A DNA stretch of 64,000 bases, taken from assembly GCF_015594925.2 (NCBI RefSeq), contig NZ_CP087591.1:1488001-1552000 (forward strand), in the 5' to 3' direction. Positions within the stretch are counted from its first letter, which is position 1. The number at the start of each line of letters is the position of its first letter. The stretch comes from Vibrio sp. VB16. Its GTDB lineage: Bacteria > Pseudomonadota > Gammaproteobacteria > Enterobacterales > Vibrionaceae. Shown in pieces: positions 16,150-24,800 of this stretch. Below the pieces are notes generated by a model. The model had not been told where the DNA came from and made no database searches. It saw only the letters and a program-made list of their open reading frames with translations. The position numbers and the translations under genes are program-made.

Positions 16150-18876
16150 TCAATTAAGAATCAATAACATATCAGCAGTTCCATCCTCAAATTGAACGTC
16201 GAGTTCAAAACCAAGTTTTTGTGCCAGAGTTAACATCCCTCTATTGGTCGGCATTGTCATGCCTGACATCTGCTTTGTGCCTTTGTTTTTGCAAAAGTCG
16301 ATGATTCTTGTCATTAATATTCGGCCTAAACCACAACCTTTAAGATCAGAACGGATCAGGATAGCAAATTCTGCATCGGTATTATCCGGGTTGATTAAGG
16401 CTCTAGATACACCCAATATCTCACCTTTTTGAGTGACGGCAACAAAAGCGATCTCTCGGTTGAAATCTATTTGGGTTAGGTTGGATAACGCTTCATGATT
16501 CAACTCACCCACTTCAGTAAAGAAGCGTTTGTAGAGGTCTTCCTTGGACACATTATGAATAAAGGAGGCGTGAGCAGGTTCGTCTTCAGGCAGGATAGGG
16601 CGAAGCTTGACTTCTTCACCACTTTTTAGGGTCACAAACTCTTCCAATTCTACCGGGTAAGGACGGATAGCTAATCGCTGGTGTGGGTCGCCGGTAAACG
16701 GTTTTAGAGTCAGGTCGGCATCTAATATGGTTAGTGACTTGTGCCCAACAAGAAGAGGATGGATATCCAGTTCATGGATCTGTGGGTTGTCGATGATCAT
16801 TTGCGAAAGTCGGACTAAAAAGTCACACAGTAGATCGATGTCAAGATTGCTGGTTTTCTGGGGCCTTATCGTGTGCCCCTTAATGGCGCGGATAATAAGG
16901 TATCTTGCCAATGCCATGTTTAAAGGTAGGATACCAACAGCAGCATCAATGCTTTCATCCCACTCCGATCCCCCTTCGCCCAGCATGATTACAGGGCCAA
17001 AGGTGGCGTCTGTTTTGACCTTAACTCTTAATTCATAGGCACCAATTCGGCTCGCCATCGCTTGGACTAACAAACCGTGAATATTTGCAGAAGGGTAGTT
17101 CAGTTGCACACCATCAAGGATAGATTGCGCAGCGGTTTGAACCTCTATAGGGTTGCGTAAATTCAGAACCACACCGTGTACATCTGATTTATGGGCGATG
17201 TCTGGTGACCGAAGTTTTACCGCCACGGGATAACCGATGGTGTCTGCAATTTGAACGGCTTCAGACGGCTCTTGCGCTATCCATGTTTCTAATACGGTAA
17301 ATTTATAATTCGACAGTAATGGCGTTATCTCGTGTGTATCCAGTACCAATGTATTGGTTTCATTTTCTGGGCTGATTTCGCTTGGGTTCTGCTTTGTAAG
17401 TTGGGACTCAATCTGATTGGCAAGCTTGGATTCTATCCAACTGCGTGCTTGTTGCTTGTTTTTGACATCGATCTGCTCCGAACTGGTGGGGGTTTCAATG
17501 AGTTGTTTCTGATTTCTTCTATATTCCACTAAGTGCATGTAAGCGACAACGGCACTTTCGGGGGTTCTGTAGGTTGGAATGCCAGCTTGAGTAAATAAAA
17601 GCCGTGCTTCTCTTGCGGTTTTCTCGCCACTCCAGTTGGTCAATATGTTGAAGCGTTTGTGTCGTGGATGCGCCTTTACACAATCGATTATCGCTTGAGC
17701 CGTCTCAATAGAATGTGCGATTGCGGACGGGCTATGCATGATCAGAAGGGCGTCTATATCATCGCTGTCGAGTAGTGCATTTACCGAGTCTACATAACGA
17801 TTTTTATCGGCGTCACCGATCATATCGATGGGATTACTTTTCGACCATGCTGATGGAAGCGCTTGATCCAACTTTTTAATAGTATCGTCACTGAGTTCGG
17901 CTAATTTGCCACCTCGCTCTAGCAAAGTATCCACGGCCATTATTGATGGGCCACCACCGTTGGTAATGATACCGAGTCTTTCGCCTCTTAATGGCACCGC
18001 GTGAGTAAGTGTCTCCACGGCTGCAAACAACTCATGGGTATTTTTAACTCTTAACATACCCGTTCGACTGATCGCTGAATCATAAATGATATCTAACGTA
18101 TCATTGCCGCCGGTGTGACGCTGCGCAGCTCTTCTTCCAGCGTGTGTTCGGCCACCTTTAAGGACCAATATGCGCCGATTTCGAGAAGCCGCTCGCGCAG
18201 CTGACATGAATTGACGTGCATCTTTAATGGAGTCTATATAGAGAAGGATCGCCGATGTTTTGCTGTCGGTACAGAGGTGATCAAGCAATTCAGCCACGTC
18301 GATATCACTTCCATTGCCAATGGATACAAAAGCAGAGAAACCGATGTCTTTGTCGTTTGCCCAATCTAAGATGGTCGTGCAAACCGCCGCCGATTGAGAA
18401 ACAAAAGCGATGTTGCCTTTCGCAGCACTGACAGGCGAAAAAGAGGCATTAAGGTTTAACCAAGGAAGGATAAGACCCAAACTGTTTGCACCTAACACTC
18501 GAATGCCATTCGCTTTCGCGATAGCGAGGCACTGTTGTTCTATGGTTTCCCCGTCGCCATTTGTAATATGCATATCGGATGACAGTACAATCGCTGCCGA
18601 CACCTTTTTTTCGGCTAACAGCTTAAATATTTCTACGTTGCGTGACGCATTGGTGCAGAGAACGGCGATATCAGGCGTAATAGGTAATTTATCAATTGAG
18701 GGGTAAGCAAGTACACCACATACTGCCTTATATTTGGGTGTAACCGGCATAATGGCGCCCTGAAACCCGCCTTTCAACAGATTATTCATGACTACTTCAC
18801 CAGCCCTAAAAGGTCGGTTTGATGCTCCAATAACCGCGATAGAAGTCGGCTTAAGCAGTTTAGAAATATTATTCAT
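16150..18876 (-). CDS. patZ: Acyl-CoA synthetase (NDP-forming)/GNAT fusion, Pat-type protein acetyltransferase
   Basis: Predicted protein lysine acetyltransferase of the Pat/YfiQ family, which acetylates metabolic enzymes such as acetyl-CoA synthetase. 908 residues, in order: CoA-binding Rossmann domain (SIAVIGASNRPFRAGEVV), succinyl-CoA-ligase-like domains (ITNGGGPSIMAVD), ATP-grasp domain (PVAVKLRSPDIAHKSDVHGVV; GPVIMLGEGGSEWDE), and a C-terminal GNAT domain (about 740-908; RSDLKGCGLGRILMTRII is the acetyl-CoA loop). The length and order match E. coli PatZ. The ATG at 18876 has CGAGG five bases upstream and is preferred over an upstream extension to 18906. Monocistronic. Confidence 0.88.
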   Translation of the reverse strand: MNNISKLLKPTSIAVIGASNRPFRAGEVVMNNLLKGGFQGAIMPVTPKYKAVCGVLAYPSIDKLPITPDIAVLCTNASRNVEIFKLLAEKKVSAAIVLSSDMHITNGDGETIEQQCLAIAKANGIRVLGANSLGLILPWLNLNASFSPVSAAKGNIAFVSQSAAVCTTILDWANDKDIGFSAFVSIGNGSDIDVAELLDHLCTDSKTSAILLYIDSIKDARQFMSAARAASRNRRILVLKGGRTHAGRRAAQRHTGGNDTLDIIYDSAISRTGMLRVKNTHELFAAVETLTHAVPLRGERLGIITNGGGPSIMAVDTLLERGGKLAELSDDTIKKLDQALPSAWSKSNPIDMIGDADKNRYVDSVNALLDSDDIDALLIMHSPSAIAHSIETAQAIIDCVKAHPRHKRFNILTNWSGEKTAREARLLFTQAGIPTYRTPESAVVAYMHLVEYRRNQKQLIETPTSSEQIDVKNKQQARSWIESKLANQIESQLTKQNPSEISPENETNTLVLDTHEITPLLSNYKFTVLETWIAQEPSEAVQIADTIGYPVAVKLRSPDIAHKSDVHGVVLNLRNPIEVQTAAQSILDGVQLNYPSANIHGLLVQAMASRIGAYELRVKVKTDATFGPVIMLGEGGSEWDESIDAAVGILPLNMALARYLIIRAIKGHTIRPQKTSNLDIDLLCDFLVRLSQMIIDNPQIHELDIHPLLVGHKSLTILDADLTLKPFTGDPHQRLAIRPYPVELEEFVTLKSGEEVKLRPILPEDEPAHASFIHNVSKEDLYKRFFTEVGELNHEALSNLTQIDFNREIAFVAVTQKGEILGVSRALINPDNTDAEFAILIRSDLKGCGLGRILMTRIIDFCKNKGTKQMSGMTMPTNRGMLTLAQKLGFELDVQFEDGTADMLLILN

Positions 18877-19080
18877 AGAAACCTCGGGTATATACCGGTT
18901 CATCAATAATAATAGATTTCTCGTTGAATGAATTGTCTATACTTTATCTATGTGACAGAGCATACCGAATTGTTCAGCGAGACTGTGTCTTAGCTCACAT
19001 CCTAATAGTATCTATTAGTATTATCTACTTGATTATATTGCGTTCAATAGGCATGATTTGCGTAGCTTATTAAGGAACTT

Positions 19081-19095
19081 ATGAATTGTTTATGA
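19081..19095 (+). other. Four-codon leader ORF coupled to SPOR lipoprotein
   Basis: ATG AAT TGT TTA TGA. The only well-placed ribosome site, AAGGA at 19072-19076, is four bases before this ATG, and the stop overlaps the ATG (19092) of the lipoprotein gene as ATGA. It may set translation of the downstream gene by coupling. Alternatively a TTG at 19086 could use the same ribosome site directly. Confidence 0.35.
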
Positions 19096-19664
19096 GAAAT
19101 ATTTCTATTATTGCTTTGTCTATTTTGCTTACCGCTTGTTCATCTGGTGAATTGATCACCAATGTGACAAGTGAGAGTCATCAAGAAGAGTATAAAACTA
19201 AACCAATGGTCGAACCGATGAAAGAGTCGACTGTAATGGAATCCGATGTTGGGGTTACCGCGGTAGCACAACAACAAGTGGTTAAAGCCCAAGTATCTCA
19301 GCCCAAACCGTCTACTGCCACGCGTTCTAGCAACAAGATGATCAAAATCTTGCCGCCTACTCAAAAGCAAGAAGCAAATATGATGCGTTTTGGTTACACC
19401 ATACAGGTTATGGCCGTAGGCAGTTCTCAGAAAGCGTTGAGTTATGCAAACCAGTTACCAGAGGCTCATCCGGTTTGGGAGCATCACAAACAGGTGAAAG
19501 GAACAGATTGGTATGCGGTTTTATATGGTGATTATGCGACCAAGTCTGAAGCGAAAGCCGCAATTCAAACATTACCTAAGTACTTTAGAGATCTAAAACC
19601 GTTTGTTAGAAGCCTAGACGAGATTAAAAACTCATCTTATCCGAAGTTGGTTAAGATTAAGTAA
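19092..19664 (+). CDS. SPOR-domain lipoprotein
   Basis: Outer-envelope lipoprotein of about 190 residues. The lipobox LLTACSSG follows a short hydrophobic signal. A low-complexity linker (about 25-95) leads to a C-terminal SPOR-like domain: YTIQVMAVGSSQKALSYANQL, then WYAVLYGDYATKSEAKAAIQTLP. SPOR domains bind denuded septal peptidoglycan, so a division or cell-wall role is expected. Start choice is uncertain: ATG at 19092 overlaps the end of a four-codon leader, while TTG at 19086 in the same frame has better spacing from AAGGA. A strong terminator follows. Confidence 0.82.
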   Translation: MRNISIIALSILLTACSSGELITNVTSESHQEEYKTKPMVEPMKESTVMESDVGVTAVAQQQVVKAQVSQPKPSTATRSSNKMIKILPPTQKQEANMMRFGYTIQVMAVGSSQKALSYANQLPEAHPVWEHHKQVKGTDWYAVLYGDYATKSEAKAAIQTLPKYFRDLKPFVRSLDEIKNSSYPKLVKIK

Positions 19665-19710
19665 TATTGCAACTGGCGTATAGTCGCGATTTATTTTGCT
19701 CAAATTATTA

Positions 19711-19736
19711 AAAGGAACCCTTGGGTTCCTTTTTTT
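19711..19736 (+). terminator. Intrinsic terminator of the SPOR lipoprotein gene
   Basis: AAAGGAACCC (19711-19720) and GGGTTCCTTT form a tight GC-rich stem with a minimal loop, followed by a run of T to 19736. Confidence 0.92.
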
Positions 19737-19862
19737 GATTGAATTCTGAACGAACAAATGGCTAGATTGTATTGGGCTCTATTTTTTACTGTACCTACGG
19801 TATCAATTGGTTATGATTAGAATTCGATAATAATGTTGTTGTTTCGCGGAATGATCTTAAAA

Positions 19863-20864
19863 ATGAATAAAACATCTATTCTTCTCTTATGTGGTGGCGG
19901 TTCTTCAGAGCATGAAGTCTCTTTGGTATCTGCGGCTTATTTATTGGATCAACTCCAGAAACAACCAGAGTTCGAAGTCCACTTTGTGGAAATCACCAAA
20001 GATGCGTGGCTGCTTGATGGTGCACATGTCAATTTGGATATCAATAAAAAGGCGCTAATATCTGATACTGGTGAAATCAAAATTGACTATATTGTGCCGT
20101 GTGTACATGGATACCCAGGCGAAACGGGGGATCTTCAGTCAATGTTCGAACTTGCTGGTATTCCGTATTTTGGTTGTGGGGCTGAAGCGAGCACAAATAG
20201 CTTCAATAAAATCACCTCTAAACTATGGTACGACGCGATTGGGATCCCGAATACGCCTTATCTATTTTTGGTTGATGCTGACCAGAAATCATTAGACAAG
20301 GCATCCCAAGCTTTTGATAAATGGGAAAAAGTTTTTGTTAAAGCTGCATGTCAGGGATCATCTGTTGGCTGTTACAGTGTCACTGAAAAGAGCGAGTTGG
20401 TAAAAGCTATTCAGTCTGCTTTTCACTATTCCGATCAAGTTCTCATCGAAAAATCGGTCAAACCGCGAGAATTGGAAGTTGCAGCGTACGAATATCAAGG
20501 AACGCTATTTGTAAGTAAACCTGGCGAGGTGATTGCACCAGACAATGCCTTTTACACTTATGAAGAGAAGTACAGTGCAGATAGCCATTCTCATACTGAA
20601 GTTGAAGCGAGCAACCTTACTGCACAACAGTTATCGGATATTGAAACGTTTAGTAAAACCGTATTTAATCAAATGAAATTGAAGGACTTATCTCGCATCG
20701 ATTTCTTCTTAACCGAAGAAAATGAACTCTTGCTGAATGAGGTTAATACTTTTCCTGGAATGACACCGATCTCTATGTTTCCTAAAATGGTTGAACATAA
20801 CGGACATCAGTTCAGTGAATTTTTAGCTAGCGCAATAAAGAGCGCGCTTAATCCCAAGGTTTAA
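19863..20864 (+). CDS. ddl: D-alanine--D-alanine ligase
   Basis: ATP-grasp enzyme making the D-Ala-D-Ala dipeptide for peptidoglycan, in the cytoplasm. 333 residues. Family motifs are the N-terminal LLCGGGSSEHEVSLVSA, the ATP-grasp FVKAACQGSSVGC, the D-Ala site KPGEVIAPDNAFYTYEEKYS, and LNEVNTFPGMTPISMFPKM. The ATG at 19863 matches Ddl N termini; upstream in-frame ATGs at 19833 and 19851 lack ribosome sites as well. Its 3' end overlaps the convergent recombinase gene by 17 bases. Which Ddl isozyme it corresponds to cannot be decided here. Confidence 0.93.
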   Translation: MNKTSILLLCGGGSSEHEVSLVSAAYLLDQLQKQPEFEVHFVEITKDAWLLDGAHVNLDINKKALISDTGEIKIDYIVPCVHGYPGETGDLQSMFELAGIPYFGCGAEASTNSFNKITSKLWYDAIGIPNTPYLFLVDADQKSLDKASQAFDKWEKVFVKAACQGSSVGCYSVTEKSELVKAIQSAFHYSDQVLIEKSVKPRELEVAAYEYQGTLFVSKPGEVIAPDNAFYTYEEKYSADSHSHTEVEASNLTAQQLSDIETFSKTVFNQMKLKDLSRIDFFLTEENELLLNEVNTFPGMTPISMFPKMVEHNGHQFSEFLASAIKSALNPKV

Positions 20865-21813
20865 TCACTTTATATTTGGTCATTTCGTTTTCCGCGACAC
20901 GCTTCATCTGTAAATATTGCGCTGGCATAGCGGGGCTAAGCCAGCGACCGAAATCTTGGATATCCCTTATATTGTAGCCTTGCCTTTCAAGCTCTTGAGT
21001 TGCACCCACTCGGGCTGACTGTCCTGTGAATCTGTAGTGATTGGACAAACCTAATCGATCACTGGCTCTTCGAAGGATCCGATAGATTGACGAGTCATCG
21101 AGTTGATGCATTCCAATGTTGCTGTGTTTGTCTATACGACGGAAAAGATACCCTTGCGAACCCGTAAGAAATTGAGTCCAATTAGATAGGGCAGAGCCTG
21201 CTTTGTCACTCAATTTGTATGTCATGTTATTCAAGTTCACACACCACTGATTGTCGATCTGATCTACATCACTCAGTTGCAGGTTCTTTAGGTTGGTTCT
21301 TTTCAGAGCACACTCAAACATGATGTAATAAAGAGCAAGATCACGGTGACCCCGTAACGTATCTTCCCGGTTCAATAACTCATCTAATGAATCAAGGTGT
21401 TTTGTTGTCAGGGCGTTTGCTTGTCTCGCATCACCTTGTTTTTGAAGCCTTAACTGCGACAGAGTAAATTGTATTTGGCGATGTGCGGTTGGGGCTGGAT
21501 AGCTATGTAGTTTATGTATGGTGCCAATAGTGATGCTGTAACGTCTTATGGAGGCGAACTTACGCTCTCTAGACTCATACTCGAGAAACATACGTATTGC
21601 TGTGATAGATGCTGGCAGGGCGTTAACATGTTTTGCTTCACAAAACGAGACAAATCTATTCCAGTCGGTTGTCATAGCAAGCACAGAACTATGCGAATAT
21701 TGCGTGTCTGTTAACTGATTGATGTCATCGTTAACTATATGATTATTATATTTTTTTCTACTTATATCACGCACTATGATATCCGTTATTGGGGGGATGT
21801 TTTTCTTGATCAT
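20848..21813 (-). CDS. Lone tyrosine recombinase / phage-integrase family protein
   Basis: 321 residues with a SAM-like core-binding domain (about 40-150) and a tyrosine-recombinase catalytic domain. Visible catalytic elements are Arg I in ECALKRTNLKNLQLSD, the Arg of the second box in FTGQSARVGATQELE, Trp in DFGRWLSP, and the Tyr nucleophile in AMPAQYLQM. The usual His of the HxxR box (GHSxR) is Gln here. No excisionase, att-site duplication or phage genes are adjacent, so it may be a resident recombinase rather than an element integrase. Three ATAGTGC-type repeats cluster around its start. It ends 17 bases inside the 3' end of ddl. Confidence 0.82.
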   Translation of the reverse strand: MIKKNIPPITDIIVRDISRKKYNNHIVNDDINQLTDTQYSHSSVLAMTTDWNRFVSFCEAKHVNALPASITAIRMFLEYESRERKFASIRRYSITIGTIHKLHSYPAPTAHRQIQFTLSQLRLQKQGDARQANALTTKHLDSLDELLNREDTLRGHRDLALYYIMFECALKRTNLKNLQLSDVDQIDNQWCVNLNNMTYKLSDKAGSALSNWTQFLTGSQGYLFRRIDKHSNIGMHQLDDSSIYRILRRASDRLGLSNHYRFTGQSARVGATQELERQGYNIRDIQDFGRWLSPAMPAQYLQMKRVAENEMTKYKVIKPWD

Positions 21814-21823
21814 AGTGCACTAT
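21771..21823. promoter_or_regulatory. Repeated ATAGTGC motif at recombinase start (possible operator)
   Basis: GCACTATGAT (21771-21780) is the exact inverse of ATCATAGTGC (21809-21818), and ATAGTGCACTAT (21812-21823) is a perfect 12-bp palindrome covering the recombinase start codon. Three half-sites within 53 bases suggest protein binding or autoregulation. Confidence 0.4.
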
Positions 21824-21911
21824 AACTTGATGAGTTGAATGAAAGAATATACTTGAATATGTGACAATTACAATTATTATATAGTGACGAAAAACAAAAA
21901 GAATATTCATT

Positions 21912-22274
21912 ATGGCTACGACGTTTCATAGAGGCTACAGCATTCAATCCGGTGCTGATAAAGATGTTTGGCATGTCAGGATTAAAAAGCAGATTTTGTC
22001 TGGTAATTTGCCAGCGGTTAAGAAATCGGTAGATTGGTGGTGCGATACCGCGACCATTATAGATCCTATCGAATTTGCGTCTCTCGCGCCTAAAAAAGAA
22101 GAAGAAGTAACTGAGCAACATGAAGAGTATAATGGCCAGCTATTAAAGAGTGACAGTGGAGCTAAAAACTCCTGGTACTGCTTTTTTAATGGCAAGCTTA
22201 TTAAGGGCTCTAAAGATGCTATCAAAAAGCATATTGACAAACACGTCGCGGTAGCGGCAATAAGAAAGAAATAA
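21912..22274 (+). CDS. DUF3319-like small hypothetical protein
   Basis: 120-residue basic cytosolic protein without signal or membrane segments. The N-terminal part (TFHRGYSIQSGADKDVWHVRIKKQILSG) resembles, from memory, the Vibrio DUF3319 family; no function is known. The C-terminal half has a second similar strand pattern (WYCFFNGKLIKGSKDAIKKHIDKH). The stop is one base before the yciH start, so the two are probably co-transcribed and translationally coupled, hinting at a role related to translation or RNA. Confidence 0.7.
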   Translation: MATTFHRGYSIQSGADKDVWHVRIKKQILSGNLPAVKKSVDWWCDTATIIDPIEFASLAPKKEEEVTEQHEEYNGQLLKSDSGAKNSWYCFFNGKLIKGSKDAIKKHIDKHVAVAAIRKK

Positions 22275-22275
22275 T

Positions 22276-22587
22276 ATGTCTCTTGTATATTCAACAGAAA
22301 TCGGCCGAATTAAACCAGAAGAACAAAAAGTAAACCGCCCAACGGGTGATGGTATCGTAAGGATACAGAAACAGACCAAAGGACGAAAAGGCAAGGGTGT
22401 TTGTATTGTCACTGGGCTGGATTTAGATGATGCAGGACTTAAATTAGTCGCAGCAGAACTTAAAAAGGTTTGTGGCTGCGGTGGTTCTGTAAAAGATGGG
22501 ACCATTGAGATACAAGGTGACAATCGTGACAAAATTAAGGCTCACCTAGAGAAAAAAGGTTACACCGTTAAGTTGGCGGGTGGTTGA
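22276..22587 (+). CDS. yciH: SUI1/eIF1-like translation factor YciH
   Basis: 103-residue protein of the SUI1 (eIF1) family, which in bacteria influences start-codon fidelity and stress-time initiation. The SUI1 core is plain: VRIQKQTKGRKGKGVCIVTGLDLDD, LKLVAAELKKVCGCGGSVKDGTIEIQGD, and IKAHLEKKGYTVKLAGG at the C terminus. The length agrees with E. coli YciH (108). It directly follows the DUF3319-like gene and is followed by a strong terminator. Confidence 0.93.
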   Translation: MSLVYSTEIGRIKPEEQKVNRPTGDGIVRIQKQTKGRKGKGVCIVTGLDLDDAGLKLVAAELKKVCGCGGSVKDGTIEIQGDNRDKIKAHLEKKGYTVKLAGG

Positions 22588-22620
22588 TAAATTGTTAACT
22601 CAAGCAACGCTAACAATCAT

Positions 22621-22644
22621 AGCCAACGTCGAGTTGGCTTTTTT
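22621..22644 (+). terminator. Intrinsic terminator of yciH
   Basis: AGCCAAC (22621-22627) pairs with GTTGGCT (22633-22639) around a five-base loop, followed by five T. Confidence 0.9.
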
Positions 22645-22729
22645 ATGGGTATGATGTTGATCAAAAGCTTTTTTAACCTAGTATAAGGTGCAGTAAAGCT
22701 AAACCAACGATTATGGAGGAAAATCTTTT

Positions 22730-23152
22730 ATGAAACAGTCAATTGTCCATATAGCATTAGTCGTTAGAGACTATGATGAAGCTATCGATTTTTACGTTAA
22801 CAAATTGAAATTCGAACTAGTCGAAGACACCTACCAGCCAGAGCAAGATAAGCGTTGGGTTGTCGTGTCTCCACCTGGTTCTAATGGTGTCACTCTGCTG
22901 CTTGCACGAGCGTCAAAGGCAGAACAACATAACTTTATTGGAAACCAGTCTGGAGGTCGTGTATTTCTGTTCTTAAACACGGATGATTTTTGGCGTGATT
23001 ATAATAGAATGGTAGAAGAAGGTATTAAATTTGTTAGGCCTCCCCAAGAACAAGATTACGGTGTGGTTGCCGTGTTCGAAGATCTTTATGGAAACCTTTG
23101 GGACTTACTCGAACTGAATGAAAATCACCCCATGTCGGTAAGAATGGCATAG
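22730..23152 (+). CDS. VOC-family (glyoxalase/bleomycin-resistance fold) protein
   Basis: 140-residue single-domain vicinal-oxygen-chelate protein. HIALVVRDYDEAIDFYVNKLKFELVED is the first beta-alpha-beta module, and DYGVVAVFEDLYGNLWDLLEL is the second with the metal-ligand Glu region; the N-terminal His and the C-terminal Glu are plausible metal ligands. A strong GGAGG about ten bases before the ATG supports the start. Substrate unknown; such proteins range from lyases to antibiotic-binding proteins. It is the last intact core-like gene before an AT-rich scar. Confidence 0.85.
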   Translation: MKQSIVHIALVVRDYDEAIDFYVNKLKFELVEDTYQPEQDKRWVVVSPPGSNGVTLLLARASKAEQHNFIGNQSGGRVFLFLNTDDFWRDYNRMVEEGIKFVRPPQEQDYGVVAVFEDLYGNLWDLLELNENHPMSVRMA

Positions 23153-23371
23153 CCAGCCCCTCAGAGCCATCTAACCGAACATATTCACTGACAATAAAAG
23201 AATAATAACCGTCCAACATGTTGAATAATTCAAGAGTCTGATTCTAATTAATTCAGTAATAGCGTAACTAATTAGTTTTTGAACCAGAACCACTCTTTTG
23301 AAAAAAATAAAATGACACTTTATATATGTTTGATATAAGGCTATATAAAATATAGTTGGAGTGTTAGTTAT

Positions 23372-24049
23372 ATGGCGATAAGCATTAGAGTTCCACATAA
23401 ATCATTTCCATATCGTCCCAGTTATATTCATATGATTGAAATGGCAGAAGAGTAAATAAGAGATAGACTACTCGTACATTACTCTAAGGTGTTTATTGAT
23501 AAAAATGAAAATATATGGGCAATGAAAGAGGTTATGAGATACCCTCATGAACTTGTCTGGTATCAATCTGTATCGACATAGTCTAATAGAATATGGAAAA
23601 GTAGTAACTGGGAAATATTAAAGGAAAATTTTTCTGGCATATATTCTTTTGTCGATTTATCAACTGAGGGTTATTCTCTTAGGCAATCTCTCGCCATTGT
23701 TAAACATAGCTTTGCAGGTATCTGTCTTGATAGTTTTATGGTACATGGTTCTGCGGCGGTTAATGCGAAGAATGTTTTAGTTATACTAGGAAGCTCTAGA
23801 CCTGAATGCGTAACTTACCCAGGTCAGTATATTCACTACAAGGAGTCAGGGTGTCCCCTCCAGCCTTGTGGAATGCACGGGTATTTTAGTGGTTGCAAGA
23901 GAGAGCATGAACATCTTTTTTCCGAAAATAACTGCATTTATCCCTTTCCAAAATGCATGAATACTATTTCGGTCAGGGACGTTTCAGAAACATTAGAAAT
24001 GTTGGCCCATAACAGAAGTATACGTATTAAAAATAATAATATATTTTGA
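23372..24049 (+). pseudogene. Stop-interrupted glycosyltransferase family 9 (heptosyltransferase-like) remnant
   Basis: One continuous frame from the ATG at 23372 to the TGA at 24049, broken by TAA at 23453-23455 and TAG at 23579-23581. The intact 3' part (from 23738) encodes a GT9-like C terminus: AIVKHSFAGICLDSFMVHGSAAV is the donor-binding DS..H pattern, then VLVILGSSRPE, a Cys-rich segment (GCPLQPCGMHG, GCKREH, NNCIYPFPKCMN) and a final helix. Only about 225 codons remain of an expected 350 or so, so the N-terminal domain is also missing. AT-rich surroundings suggest acquired DNA. The family is inferred from the motif pattern. Confidence 0.65.
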
Positions 24050-24323
24050 ATTAGCATGACGAATGTTAAATATATTCTATGGTTTATATTCGATATTTAT
24101 TTTTACTATTCATCCTAATTAGTGATTCTATTTTATTCTCTATGTTTATCAAGATTCAATGAAATAAATTGAGGGAGATTATATTATTTGTATGACATTT
24201 TTTATGTTTGGATTATGTTGAATGTAAATTTCTGAGGTATCTTATTTTTCTCTGGGTAGGAATAAAGAAATTAACATTCATGAATTTATATTAATGAACA
24301 AATGCTAATGTTGGGAGTTCTCA
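24050..24323. other. AT-rich spacer
   Basis: About 274 bases of very AT-rich sequence between the glycosyltransferase remnant and the next gene. GAGGGAG near 24172 precedes only a 9-codon frame. No gene, RNA or clear repeat seen. Confidence 0.4.
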
Positions 24324-24764
24324 GTGAAACGAATGGAAGCACCACTAGATATGGCTATTGGCACGAAATTTAAAACAAATCGACATGGTTATGCGACGGT
24401 TTTATATTATTACAATTGTTATACCGTTATAGTGGGTTTTGAAAATACGAGTAATATCCGCTCAATTAGTTCAACAAAACTGAGGTCTGGTCAATTTGTT
24501 GACCGTTTAGTGCCACCAAAATCTATAATAATAGGTGAAAAAATTCAATCAATAAAATATGGCGTACTGACGATTAGAGCAATAGAATCTGAAAATATAG
24601 TCGTGCTAACAAATAGTGATAATAAAGAAATACGCCTGTTGTTACCATCTGTTCAGAAAATGAGAGCCAAAGGAACTGATATTGAAATCCAAACAGGTGA
24701 GGGTGCAATGCTAACGCCACTAATTCAGTTTATTAAAAGTAACAAGAACGGCGACAGAAAATAA
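24324..24764 (+). CDS. Small phage-like protein with two copies of a beta-rich module
   Basis: 146 residues, GTG start at 24324 with GGGAG six bases upstream. Two tandem degenerate copies of a module of about 50 residues are visible: IGTKFKTNRHGYATVLYYYNCYTVIVGF followed by LRSGQFVDRLVPP, and IGEKIQSIKYGVLTIRAIESENIVVLT followed by a weaker match. The pattern (G-x-FxTN-xxG-x-x-x-V, then IRxGxVxD) recalls modules found beside HNH endonucleases in phage and mobile elements; that link is from memory. No catalytic motif is present. It sits alone in an AT-rich scar. Confidence 0.6.
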   Translation: MKRMEAPLDMAIGTKFKTNRHGYATVLYYYNCYTVIVGFENTSNIRSISSTKLRSGQFVDRLVPPKSIIIGEKIQSIKYGVLTIRAIESENIVVLTNSDNKEIRLLLPSVQKMRAKGTDIEIQTGEGAMLTPLIQFIKSNKNGDRK

Positions 24765-24800
24765 AAAATTCCCGACTCAATTCATGATTAAGAGAAGTAT

